Origin: Bacteroidales bacterium
GTDB lineage: Bacteria; Bacteroidota; Bacteroidia; Bacteroidales; Muribaculaceae
Assembly (NCBI GenBank): GCA_020860515.1
Contig: JAJBUG010000070.1
Location: 23,249 to 87,248 of the forward strand
DNA: 64,000 nt
Direction of reading: 5' to 3'
This document shows, piece by piece, positions 27,380 to 35,200 of this stretch. Numbering within the stretch: the first letter of the stretch is position 1; the number at the start of each line of letters is the position of its first letter. Position numbers and translations under genes: made by a program. The notes below the pieces were generated by a model, which worked only from the letters and a program-made list of their open reading frames with translations, searched no databases and was not told the DNA's origin.

Positions 27380-28500
27380 CGGTGCCGCTTGCCGAGGCCT
27401 CGGCATACACCCGGGACAGCACAGACTACCGGGGCTCGTTCGTCATCGAGGGCGCCACTGCCCGCATATTGTTCGACGGCGGCTACGTTAAGCTCGCCTC
27501 CCTGACCGGGGCACCGTCGTTCATGTTCTACACTCTCGACCACCAGGGCAGCGTGCGCGCCGTTTCGACCTCGGTCGGCACGGTGCGCCAGGCCACCCAC
27601 TACTACCCGTTCGGCGGCGTGTTCTCCGACGCGTCGACCAATGCGAACCTGCAGCCGGTGAAGCACGGCGGCAAGGAGCTCGACCGCACCCACGGCCTCG
27701 ACACATACGACTACGCCGTCCGTCAGTACGACCCGATATTGGGCGTGTGGAACTCGCCTGACTTGCTCGCCGACCTTTCCAGCCACATTTCTCCATACGC
27801 GTTTTGCAAGGACAACCCCGTCCTCTACACCGATCCATTCGGGCTGTTTGAAACAATGCATGATGCCCGATGGTATTACATGACCTCAACTGATTTTCCT
27901 TGGGACAAAATGAATACAGCCATTATGGCGAATTGGCATCCCTCCACACCGGAAGAAAGGTGGTTCATAGCCTTGGACGAAAGCAGGACTTCTCTTTACG
28001 ATCATGGACTCACACTCACCCGCTTTTTCGGAGACTCCAAGTCAAAGAATAGTTCCAGGGGGTTTGATCTATCAGATTTTATAAACAATCTCCAGACTGG
28101 CATTGCGGCAGCCGGAATCCCATTTGCTACCAAGCAAAATATGGCGGAAATCCAAGTCTTCAAAGATGCAAAAAACCGCAACGTTAAATACAAGCTTGGT
28201 GGCGGTCGAAAAGAAGTTTACAACAAGATCTTCGGATCTACCGTATCTCGATATCTTAGGGTAAGCAATGCCTGTGGAAGTGTCTTAACTTATACAGGAT
28301 TTGCCATATCAACGGTTTTAATATCACATGATATTTCCCAAGGAAACTATATTACGGCAGGAGTAAGACTTATAAATACAGGACTAATAACTACTTTAAG
28401 TTTTTGTCCTGGCCTCTCCCTGGTAGGATGTGGACTTGGAATTATAGAGTCGGTATATGGAGAAAGATTATATCAATACGTACAAGAAACCTTTGATTAA
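27380..28500 (+). CDS. RHS core end and variable C-terminal toxin tip
   Basis: Continuation of the RHS gene in the -1 frame. It carries the core signatures FYTLDHQGSVRAVS, HYYPFGGVF, GKELDRTHGLDTYDYAVRQYD and NPVLYTDPFGL (ending at 27846). After DPFGL, about 217 residues form the variable tip, where base composition changes sharply from G/C rich to A/T rich. The tip has a soluble first half and a C-terminal half with two or three hydrophobic Gly-rich segments (VLTYTGFAISTVL, then LITTLSFCPGLSLVGCGLG), which suggests membrane insertion. No nuclease motif is seen. A hairpin terminator follows at 28524. Confidence 0.82.
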
Positions 28501-28523
28501 AAATAGAAATTGATAATCGTTTT

Positions 28524-28578
28524 TTAGGATCCAGAATAAAAGAATAATCTTTCAATTTAATTTTATTCTGGATTCTAA
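28524..28578 (+). terminator. terminator-like hairpin after the RHS tip
   Basis: The arms at 28524-28541 and 28561-28578 pair over 18 bases with one G-T pair. A second imperfect palindrome (TAATTAGG, CCTAATTA) lies at about 28615-28653, within the leader of the next gene. The 180-base spacer is otherwise A/T-rich and gene-free. Confidence 0.6.
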
Positions 28579-28680
28579 AAATAACAAGTACTTTTTAGAA
28601 GTATCTGTACTTTTTAATTAGGCATTTCGTTGTATTTATTAAATACCTAATTAAGATTTTAAAGATTGTTTTACATTTTA

Positions 28681-29073
28681 ATGAAGATTACAATGAGAAA
28701 TAAAAATTTTATAGTAAAGTGTTTTGACTTCTTAGTGTACCTTTATTCGAATCTGCTTCCAGATATGGGTGGCTTTATGAAACCTATTCCGTATGCTACA
28801 TTTTATTTAGATATGCAAATTACTTTACCATTATTTTTGATCAAAAAGATTTTTCCTAATTTGAATATAAATAATTCTATACCACTTATCACATTCTTTA
28901 TCCTTTGGTTACCAATCTATTTTTTTATAAAATGGAGAAATAAGAAAAATCATGAAATTTATAAGAACTATAAGATATTCCACCTTCCTATTCTAGTTAG
29001 GGGAATATTACTATTTTTAATTGTTAATGCCCCTATTATTTTATTACTTCTAATTTTAAGATCAATGTCTTAG
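28681..29073 (+). CDS. small multipass membrane protein, candidate immunity to the RHS tip
   Basis: A 130-residue, very A/T-rich gene whose product has three hydrophobic segments (about residues 47-58, 65-84 and 106-127) separated by basic loops (FIKWRNKKNHEIYKNYK). No family is recognised. It follows the toxin-tip end of the RHS gene in the same direction, the usual place for the cognate immunity gene. Its multipass nature fits protection against a membrane-inserting toxin, since immunity to pore-forming colicins is also by small multipass membrane proteins. ATG 28681 is the first ATG; the frame is also open from a TTG at 28666. Confidence 0.62.
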   Translation: MKITMRNKNFIVKCFDFLVYLYSNLLPDMGGFMKPIPYATFYLDMQITLPLFLIKKIFPNLNINNSIPLITFFILWLPIYFFIKWRNKKNHEIYKNYKIFHLPILVRGILLFLIVNAPIILLLLILRSMS

Positions 29074-29093
29074 ATCAATAGTTCGGTAAAAAT

Positions 29094-29258
29094 TTAGGCG
29101 ACAGCCCCCACATAGGAAGCTATCATATGTTCAATTTTGTTCATAATCTTGTCATTTATGCTATTTGGCAGGGCATATTCAAGGATGCGGAGAGCAAATT
29201 CCGTGTCCGCGATGGCATTCTTGAGCTGGCCGACGGAATTTTGAGGTGAACAGGTCAT
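29094..29258 (-). CDS. 54-residue hypothetical frame, possibly a remnant
   Basis: An ATG-initiated minus-strand frame encoding a largely helical product (QLKNAIADTEFALRILEYA and MNKIEHMIASYVGAVA). The composition looks protein-like, but I recognise no family and see no promoter or ribosome site. It may be the end of a gene cut by past rearrangements in this scar region between the immunity candidate and the transposase remnant. Confidence 0.3.
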   Translation of the reverse strand: MTCSPQNSVGQLKNAIADTEFALRILEYALPNSINDKIMNKIEHMIASYVGAVA

Positions 29259-29289
29259 CGTTCACACCAAAAGAATTGTGAGATGAGGG

Positions 29290-29320
29290 TTGTGGATTTG
29301 GAATAAAAGTTGTAACTTTG
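29290..29320 (+). promoter_or_regulatory. intact promoter before the transposase remnant
   Basis: TTG at 29290-29292, 20 bases, then TAACTTTG at 29313-29320. It should still transcribe the short remnant and perhaps the toxin-antitoxin-like operon beyond it. Confidence 0.6.
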
Positions 29321-29345
29321 TGGCGGAATGAAAAACTAACAGAAA

Positions 29346-29459
29346 ATGCCAAGAAAAGCAAGAGACATATCCATCACAGGCATCTACCATGCAATGATGC
29401 GCGGCATCAACCGTCAGCGGATATTCGAGGATAGTTTGGATTGCGTTGACAAACGCTGA
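29346..29459 (+). pseudogene. N-terminal remnant of an IS200/RAYT-like Y1 transposase
   Basis: A 37-codon frame starting MPRKARDISITGIYHAMMRG and continuing INRQRIFED. This matches the start of REP-associated or IS200-like Y1 transposases (YHxMxRGxNRQxIF). Similarity ends after about 32 residues and the frame stops; the catalytic tyrosine region is absent. The promoter and start codon are intact, so the break is at the 3' side. Confidence 0.7.
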
Positions 29460-29504
29460 CCTCTCCCCTGTTCACTCTTGTATTAGGAATTTGTAAATAG
29501 AATT

Positions 29505-29534
29505 TTGTTATTCAAACAAATAGTTGTATCTTTG
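29505..29534 (+). promoter_or_regulatory. promoter of the DUF3791-DUF3990-DUF3791 operon
   Basis: TTG at 29505-29507, 19 bases, then TATCTTTG at 29527-29534. The predicted start is about 27 bases before the first ATG. Confidence 0.6.
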
Positions 29535-29567
29535 TACAGGATTATTTGAAAGTAAAATATTATAGTT

Positions 29568-29792
29568 ATGAAGTATAAGATTGATGACATAGGAGAATAC
29601 TTGGTATGGCTAATCTCTGATTTTGCCAAGAGATTTGGGCTTGACGATATTCAAGCCTTCAGATACTTACGCCAATACCATGGACTTTCCTTTGCTGAGG
29701 ACTTTTACGACGTGCTCCACACTTTCTCCTTTGAGCAAGCCGTAGAGGATGTGGCCAAATATTGCCGAAGGGAGGGAGGCCAACTAACATGA
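29568..29792 (+). CDS. DUF3791-like protein, first of the operon
   Basis: A 74-residue helical protein with the DUF3791-type pattern: an N-terminal amphipathic helix (EYLVWLISDFAKRFGLDDIQAF is the region), a RYL-type helix and a GLSFAEDFYDVLHT segment. Proteins of this family typically lie next to DUF3990 genes. Its stop overlaps the next start by four bases (ATGA). By position and size it is the likely antitoxin or chaperone of the DUF3990 protein; no biochemical role is established that I know of. Confidence 0.72.
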   Translation: MKYKIDDIGEYLVWLISDFAKRFGLDDIQAFRYLRQYHGLSFAEDFYDVLHTFSFEQAVEDVAKYCRREGGQLT

Positions 29793-30265
29793 TTCTTTAT
29801 CACGGTACAAATGTTGATTTTGATGAAATTGATTTATCAAAGTCAAAGATCAACAAGGACTTTGGCCAAGGCTTCTATCTTACAGCTGACAGACATCAGG
29901 CAGAGAGGCTTGCCTTGCAACGGACGTTAACTGATGGCGGATTACCCTGCGTACTAAAATTCTGGTTTGATGATAAAATAGCTTATCAGGATTCTGGTCT
30001 GAAAATACTTACCTTTGAAGAGTATTCCCATGAATGGGCATTGTTTATCAATAGAAATAGAAATACAAAGTTCTCTACAAAACAACATGATTACGATATT
30101 GTATATGGCCCTATCGCTGATGACAAAGTAGGTCTGCAAATCAAGCTTTTCAATCAAGAAATCATAGATGTAAATACTTTGATGGAGAGATTGAAATTCG
30201 TGGTTCCCTCTTTTCAATATTATTTCGGTACTGACAAAGCAATTAAATACCTAAAGAGAATATGA
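29789..30265 (+). CDS. DUF3990-like protein, ADP-ribosyltransferase-like toxin candidate
   Basis: A 158-residue protein starting MILYHGTN. It has DFGQGFYLTADRHQAERLA near residues 24-42. The HGT and GxGFYLT motifs are spaced as the first two signatures of the H-Y-[E] ADP-ribosyltransferase fold (as in PARP and diphtheria-type enzymes), so H5 and the Tyr of GFYLT are candidate NAD-binding residues; the third acidic position is uncertain (DYDIVYGPIADD is a candidate region). ATG 29789 overlaps the upstream stop, and its own stop overlaps the next ATG. A toxin role is inferred from the operon layout and fold similarity. Confidence 0.72.
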   Translation: MILYHGTNVDFDEIDLSKSKINKDFGQGFYLTADRHQAERLALQRTLTDGGLPCVLKFWFDDKIAYQDSGLKILTFEEYSHEWALFINRNRNTKFSTKQHDYDIVYGPIADDKVGLQIKLFNQEIIDVNTLMERLKFVVPSFQYYFGTDKAIKYLKRI

Positions 30266-30489
30266 GTGAAAATGATATTACATATTTAACAAATAGTATT
30301 GCCTCCGAACTTATCCCATTGATTATGGAGGAAGTGAGTTGCTCTCGCATTGAAGCAATGGATAAGCTCTACAATTCCAATACATATCGAAATTTGATAA
30401 ATCCAGCGACGGGTCTATATTATCAAAGTACACTCTATGTGTTTGAATATTTAAAGGATGAACTAAAAAGAGTAAATAAGTTTTCCTAA
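30262..30489 (+). CDS. second DUF3791-like protein
   Basis: A 75-residue helical protein (TNSIASELIPLIMEEVS, then SRIEAMDKLYNSNTYRNL and TGLYYQSTLYVFEYLKDEL) related in layout to the first gene of the operon. It overlaps the DUF3990 stop by four bases. Having DUF3791-type genes on both sides of the DUF3990 gene suggests that two distinct small partners are made together with it, for example a neutraliser and a second regulator. The 45-base palindrome at 30530-30574 follows the stop. Confidence 0.68.
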   Translation: MSENDITYLTNSIASELIPLIMEEVSCSRIEAMDKLYNSNTYRNLINPATGLYYQSTLYVFEYLKDELKRVNKFS

Positions 30490-30529
30490 ATTAGAAGTGA
30501 AAGAGGGGATGCACTATGTTTACATCCTT

Positions 30530-30574
30530 ATAATCCGCTATAACTCGAATTTTTTCCGACTTATAGCGGATTAT
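30530..30574. repeat. palindromic element, left copy
   Basis: The 14-base arms ATAATCCGCTATAA and TTATAGCGGATTAT are perfect complements around a 17-base loop. A nearly identical element lies at 32053-32101, on the far side of the ATPase gene. It can also serve as terminator for the preceding operon. Confidence 0.85.
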
Positions 30575-30618
30575 TCAATTATTTTCTTTAAATTTGCGAA
30601 AGATTTAAAGAGAATAAA

Positions 30619-32037
30619 ATGATAATTGGAAGAAACAAAGAAAAACAACAATTAGAGGATGCCCTGCAATCCAATAAGTCGGAATTCGTAGTTGTATATG
30701 GCCGACGCCGAGTTGGTAAGACCTACTTGGTACGTCAAACATTGAAAAATAATTTTACGTTTGACTATACGGGAATTAAGCAAATCTCCAATTCCCAGCA
30801 ACTTAAAATCTTTGCAGATGCGTTGGCCAGGCAAGGAGCTAACTTTACAAAAAAGCCCTCCAATTGGTTTGAGGCGTTTGATTGCTTGGCTGATTTTGTA
30901 ACTCAGTCAAAAGAATCAAGAAAAAAGATTTTCATTGATGAAATACCCTGGATGGATCGGCCGAGATCAAATTTCGTGGCTGCCTTAGAGTACTTTTGGA
31001 ATAGCTGGGCTTCCGTTCGTAATGATATAGTACTTATAATTTGTGGAAGCGCATCATCATGGATAATAAAAAAGGTGTTTAAGAATAAGGGAGGCTTGCA
31101 TAGGCGTGTCACTCAATCCATTCATCTTCACCCTTTTAATTTGCTTGAATGCGAACAGTATGCCCAAGTGTTAGGGCTGCCTTATAATCGCAACCATATT
31201 CTCGAAGGGTATATGGTAATGGGTGGTGTACCCATGTATTGGTCGCAATTGTCACCTCAAAAAAGTCTGGCACAGAATATCAATGATTTATTTTTAGTGG
31301 AAGACGGTGTGTTGCGCTACGAGTTTAACGAACTCTATGCATCCATTTTCGATTCTCCCGATAGGTACATAAAAATCATTGATGCCTTGGCTTCAAAGAA
31401 AAAAGGTCTCACGCGCTCAGAGATTGTTGAAGCTTCTAAATTGGAAAACAATGGCACTCTGAGTGAAATGATCGAGAATTTGATTGAATGTGGCTTCGTA
31501 CGGAAATACTGCCATACTGGCAAGAAACTCCGCGATGCTATCTATCAATTAGTTGACTTCTATACTATCTTTTACTATCAGTTTGTCAAAAACGCCTATG
31601 GTATAGACGATAATTATTGGGTGAAGATACAGGTAAGTCCTACGTATACCACATGGTGTGGATTGGCTTTTGAGCGAGTAGCGTTAATGCATTCAAGACA
31701 GTTAAAGGCAGCTCTCGGAATCTCGGGCATAATTGCTAACATTTACTCTTGGCATATTCCAGCTACAGAGACTTCGCGTGGACTGCAAGTTGACATGCTT
31801 ATTGACCGCTCTGACAGGGTGATTAATCTTTGTGAAATGAAGTATTATCCATTGGGCTATACGATGTCGAAGAAAGATGCCGAGAACATAGGGGCCAAAA
31901 TACGTGGCCTTGCTGAGCATTTTCCTAAGAGCCGTTCAATCCAATTAGTAATGGTTACTTCAAATGGCATGACTCCCAGCACTAATTCAATTCCTGGCAC
32001 AATTGCCATCGAAGCCAACCAACTATTTATCCCCTAA
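30619..32037 (+). CDS. AAA-family ATPase with C-terminal nuclease-like domain
   Basis: A 472-residue protein of the archaeal-type ATPase/DUF234 family common in Bacteroidales. The Walker A motif is at about 28-36 (GRRRVGKTY), Walker B at about 110 (KIFIDEIPWM) and a sensor-1-like CGSASSW near 142. A winged-helix region (about 255-300) follows, and the C-terminal part (about 390-430) contains VDMLID and CEMKYY, a D-x(n)-E-x-K pattern like a PD-(D/E)XK nuclease core. The role is unknown; candidates are mobile-element biology or defence. The gene stands alone, with a -7 box TAAATTTG at 30589-30596, and is bracketed by two copies of one palindrome. Confidence 0.85.
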   Translation: MIIGRNKEKQQLEDALQSNKSEFVVVYGRRRVGKTYLVRQTLKNNFTFDYTGIKQISNSQQLKIFADALARQGANFTKKPSNWFEAFDCLADFVTQSKESRKKIFIDEIPWMDRPRSNFVAALEYFWNSWASVRNDIVLIICGSASSWIIKKVFKNKGGLHRRVTQSIHLHPFNLLECEQYAQVLGLPYNRNHILEGYMVMGGVPMYWSQLSPQKSLAQNINDLFLVEDGVLRYEFNELYASIFDSPDRYIKIIDALASKKKGLTRSEIVEASKLENNGTLSEMIENLIECGFVRKYCHTGKKLRDAIYQLVDFYTIFYYQFVKNAYGIDDNYWVKIQVSPTYTTWCGLAFERVALMHSRQLKAALGISGIIANIYSWHIPATETSRGLQVDMLIDRSDRVINLCEMKYYPLGYTMSKKDAENIGAKIRGLAEHFPKSRSIQLVMVTSNGMTPSTNSIPGTIAIEANQLFIP

Positions 32038-32052
32038 AATACAGAAATCACC

Positions 32053-32101
32053 CGATAATCCGCTATAACTCGATTTTTCCCCGACTTATAGCGGATTATC
32101 G
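32053..32101. repeat. palindromic element, right copy
   Basis: The arms CGATAATCCGCTATAA and TTATAGCGGATTATCG (16 bp) surround a 17-base loop almost identical to that of the element at 30530-30574 and in the same orientation. It lies 16 bases after the ATPase stop and is followed by a short T run, so it can act as a terminator as well. Confidence 0.85.
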
Positions 32102-32168
32102 GCATTTTTCATTCTACAATGGAACAGAGATGACAGGTTTTTTCGATTTTTTGAGAGGATTTTAGGGA

Positions 32169-32438
32169 TTGATTCTCACTTGTCTTGCGGAAGGGGAAAT
32201 TTGGATAACCGCTGATATCCCTGGAAATGAATTGTATGCTTCCACATCCATTATAGCCTATGCTACTATCGATGGATCAGAAGGCATTGGCACCATTGTT
32301 TCTGACGGCGAGGAAGAGGTATTCAACCTCAATGGCCTGATGATTTACAGCGGTGATGCCCGAGGCATCAAAACCTTGGCTCCCGGCACATATCTCATCC
32401 GAGCAAATGGCACAGTCACCAAGATTAACAAAAAGTAG
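32169..32438 (+). pseudogene. C-terminal remnant of a secreted protein
   Basis: This frame opens at a TTG with no signal peptide and no ribosome site. Its product ends in a typical Bacteroidota C-terminal block: VFNLNGLMIYSGDARGIKTL, then APGTYLIRANG and a basic KINKK tail. That block normally closes much larger exported proteins, so this is probably the 3' remnant of a gene whose 5' part was lost, perhaps when the palindrome-ATPase unit arrived. A terminator follows at 32472. Confidence 0.55.
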
Positions 32439-32471
32439 TCAATTCGCTTTCACAAGAATTTATTCTCCCAA

Positions 32472-32506
32472 AAAGTCGCAGAAACCATCCGTGTTCCTGC
32501 GGCTTT
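32472..32506 (+). terminator. terminator after the C-terminal remnant
   Basis: AAAGTCGCAG and CTGCGGCTTT pair (one G-T) around a 15-base loop and end in T residues. Confidence 0.6.
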
Positions 32507-32519
32507 ACTTTATGCATTG

Positions 32520-32616
32520 TTAAGGTATAATAAAAAACTTTTTGACTTTTCAGCAAAAGTTTAAGGTATAACGAAAGTTACTTACCTTTTTGATAAAAGT
32601 TTAAGGTATAACGAAA
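32520..32616. repeat. three TTAAGGTATAA iterons at 40-41-base spacing
   Basis: TTAAGGTATAA occurs at 32520, 32561 and 32601. The last two copies share a longer block (AAAAGTTTAAGGTATAACGA plus AA) at exactly 40 bases. They lie upstream of the restriction cassette, on one face of the helix if bound. No gene is seen between 32439 and 32711. Confidence 0.65.
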
Positions 32617-32642
32617 ACTTTTGGCTGTAAGAGTGAACCGAC

Positions 32643-32695
32643 AATTATAATTGAAAAGAAGTTAGGGGAATTGGGAAAGTTTTTGTAACTTTGCA
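32643..32695. repeat. 53-bp direct repeat, left copy (carries a promoter)
   Basis: Identical over 53 bases to 35201-35253. It contains TAACTTTG (32686-32693), a Bacteroidota -7 box, with a weak TTA 21 bases upstream. It serves as promoter for the restriction-modification cassette; the right copy serves metG. Confidence 0.9.
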
Positions 32696-32711
32696 CAATG
32701 AATCAAGGATT

Positions 32712-33659
32712 ATGGCAATTTGGATAAATAATACTGATACTCAGCGATGGAAGGAAGACATAGCTATTTCCATAGACCAGTTTAACAAATGGTTTATGGA
32801 GACAGCACCCACATCGTTTATTTCTTCAAGAAAAGAAGCCCAAAACCAAGTGAGATCAGCATTTTCTCAGACAGATAATCTTACAAAGATAAAGCCAGAA
32901 ATTCTACTTGATCATCCTCAAATTCTATCAACATTAAGAATGGCTACAACCCCTCCATTAGCTGTTGATAGATTAGCAGGCTTATCTTATGTTACAGGGA
33001 ACCTTATAAAATCTTTAGAAAGCAATAAAACAGTAAAAGGTATTTCGTTCTCTTCTAAAGAACTATCCTCTATATGTGATATCATAAAAAGATTATTAGA
33101 CAGAGGCCTAATGCCTTGGATATCTAATGCCACGAAACCCTCTCCCGAGGTGCTAAGACGAGCAATTTATGTTATTGCTGATCGTCTCACGGGCTCATTA
33201 GCGAATCCAATTATTAGAAATGCACAAGAGAAACGACAATTCTCTTGTCTTTCGACATTCCTTAACAAAAAGGGGTATCAATTATGTGAAACAAGTAATT
33301 TTGAGGACCTTTTTCCAGGGTCTTATTCTTTCCATGTCAATATTCCTGTGAATATAATGGATACAAAAAAGATTAATATATCTATAGACGTAGTTATTAA
33401 ATCGAAAAATCAAATCCAAAGCGAGTTGCCCATACTCATAGAATGTAAAAGTGCTGGTGATTTTACCAATACTAATAAAAGAAGAAAAGAAGAGGCAATA
33501 AAAATAGCTCAATTAAGAGAGAACTTTGGCCATAACGTAAACTACATATTATTTTTATGTGGATATTTTGATGCGGGCTATTTAGGATATGAAGCAGCTG
33601 AAGGCATAGATTGGGTGTGGGAGCATAGAATTTCGGATTTTGAAAAACTGGGAATATGA
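32712..33659 (+). CDS. XamI-family type II restriction endonuclease
   Basis: A 315-residue protein similar to the XamI family of type II endonucleases. The N-terminal half is helical (WINNTDTQRWKEDIAISIDQ, and a TTPPLAVDRLAGLSYV stretch). The C-terminal half has a PD-(D/E)XK-type core, with an Asp in NISIDVVIKSK and the E-x-K of LIECKSAGDF about 20 residues later. XamI-type enzymes recognise GTCGAC-like sites; the specificity here is not verified. ATG 32712 is chosen; the frame is open from a TTG in the direct repeat. Its stop overlaps the methylase ATG (ATGA), so the pair is coupled. Confidence 0.88.
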   Translation: MAIWINNTDTQRWKEDIAISIDQFNKWFMETAPTSFISSRKEAQNQVRSAFSQTDNLTKIKPEILLDHPQILSTLRMATTPPLAVDRLAGLSYVTGNLIKSLESNKTVKGISFSSKELSSICDIIKRLLDRGLMPWISNATKPSPEVLRRAIYVIADRLTGSLANPIIRNAQEKRQFSCLSTFLNKKGYQLCETSNFEDLFPGSYSFHVNIPVNIMDTKKINISIDVVIKSKNQIQSELPILIECKSAGDFTNTNKRRKEEAIKIAQLRENFGHNVNYILFLCGYFDAGYLGYEAAEGIDWVWEHRISDFEKLGI

Positions 33660-35188
33660 AACCAAATATAGAAATTGCCAGAAGATACCTGCAAAAGTCC
33701 TTGGATCAAGGAAAAAATCAAAAGGAAAGAAATAAGTTGGGGCAGTTCACCACTCCATATGAATTGGCGTTGCAAATTCTGGAGTATATTGACCATACTT
33801 TTGGCCTAAATTCCAGGATGCCATTATTAGAGCCTGCCGTAGGGACAGGCGTTTTTTTCTCGGCATTAAAAGAAATATTGCCTAAGGACGCAAAAGGAAT
33901 GGGATATGAAATTGACCCTTATTACTATAATCCCTCTAAGGCTTTATGGGAAGGATGCAACTTTGAATATAGATTAGGTGATTTCCTATCAATAAGTCCA
34001 TGCCAAAAATTTCCCCTACTTGTTTCTAATCCTCCATACGTTCGTTATCAACATATCTCAAAAGAAGTAAAACAAGAATTACAGAATTTGGTTAAGAAAG
34101 AATTTGGGATATGCCTTTCTGGTTTGGCTGGATTGTATTCTTATTTTATCTTATTAGGTCAGAGATGGCTAACATCAAATGGAATAGGATGTTGGCTTGT
34201 CCCGTCTGAATTTCTCGATGTAAATTATGGTAAGGCAATAAAAGAATTTCTTACTACTCAGGTTTCGATTAAAAGTATACACAAGTTTGATTATAGTGAT
34301 ATTCAATTTGAAGATGCATTAGTAAGCTCGTGCATTTTAATTTATGAAAACGCTATACCCACTGGAGAAGAAAAAGTAGTTTTCACTCGTGGTAAATCTC
34401 TTAATGAGCCCTGTGAAAAAGTTGAAAGACTCCTAAAGGAATTAGATTTTAACGATAAATGGAGCTCTTATTTTGAAAATAAATTACAAAAAAAAGGAGG
34501 AAAGAAAATTAGAGACTATTTTTATGTAAAAAGAGGCATAGTCACTGGAGATAATGACTTCTTTATCTTGACTCCTTCTACAATTAAAGAGTTCAAAATA
34601 CCAAAAGAATTCGTAACGCCATTGCTTCCACGACCCTATTTTCTCCCACAAAATATAGTAGAGGAAAATAAGGGATTGCCAATTGTGGATCGAGAAGAGT
34701 TCTTGTTTACTTGTAATATCAATAAAGAAACTCTGAAACTTTACTATCCTTCACTATTAGATTATATTGCCTATGGTGAGAGCAAAGGTGCCCATGAAAG
34801 CTATATTTGTTCTCATCGTAAGCCTTGGTATGCCTGTGAACAACGTAGTCCATCCCCCATTGTGGTTCCTTATATGAATAGAGCAGATTCTAATAGAGGA
34901 GGCTTTCGGTTTATTTTAAATATGTCAAAGGCATTGACTACCAATGTCTATTTATTGATGTATCCTAAAGAGGAATATGAACAAATTTTAAAGGATAAAG
35001 AAGTCCTAAAAGAAGTGTGGAGAAGACTTAATAGCTTGTCACAAGAGGAATTATTGAAGCAAGGCAGAGTTTATGGTGGAGGTTTAGGCAAAATTGAGCC
35101 TGGTGAACTTTTAGACCTTTCTGCTGATATACTTACAGATTTGTTGGAACCTCATAAGTATAATCCTCAATTATATTTATTTTCATAG
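33656..35188 (+). CDS. type II N6-adenine DNA methyltransferase, partner of the XamI-like enzyme
   Basis: A 510-residue gamma-class methyltransferase of the Eco57I/TaqI type. Motif I is LEPAVGTGVFFSAL (about 59-72), motif IV is NPPYVRYQ (NPPY at 125-128), and a C-terminal target-recognition region follows (VKRGIVTGDNDFF, about 298-310, then a specificity-like domain). It protects the host DNA at the site cut by the 32712 gene product. It is translationally coupled to the nuclease, and its stop lies 13 bases before the right copy of the 53-bp repeat. GC is low compared with metG, as expected for transferred DNA. Confidence 0.92.
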   Translation: MKPNIEIARRYLQKSLDQGKNQKERNKLGQFTTPYELALQILEYIDHTFGLNSRMPLLEPAVGTGVFFSALKEILPKDAKGMGYEIDPYYYNPSKALWEGCNFEYRLGDFLSISPCQKFPLLVSNPPYVRYQHISKEVKQELQNLVKKEFGICLSGLAGLYSYFILLGQRWLTSNGIGCWLVPSEFLDVNYGKAIKEFLTTQVSIKSIHKFDYSDIQFEDALVSSCILIYENAIPTGEEKVVFTRGKSLNEPCEKVERLLKELDFNDKWSSYFENKLQKKGGKKIRDYFYVKRGIVTGDNDFFILTPSTIKEFKIPKEFVTPLLPRPYFLPQNIVEENKGLPIVDREEFLFTCNINKETLKLYYPSLLDYIAYGESKGAHESYICSHRKPWYACEQRSPSPIVVPYMNRADSNRGGFRFILNMSKALTTNVYLLMYPKEEYEQILKDKEVLKEVWRRLNSLSQEELLKQGRVYGGGLGKIEPGELLDLSADILTDLLEPHKYNPQLYLFS

Positions 35189-35200
35189 ACAATCAAGTTA

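Noticed and set aside
29179..29361. 60-residue minus-strand frame opposite the transposase remnant
   Set aside because: It crosses the promoter and start of the remnant and has no recognisable domain; the 54-residue frame at 29094-29258 looks more protein-like, though still weak.
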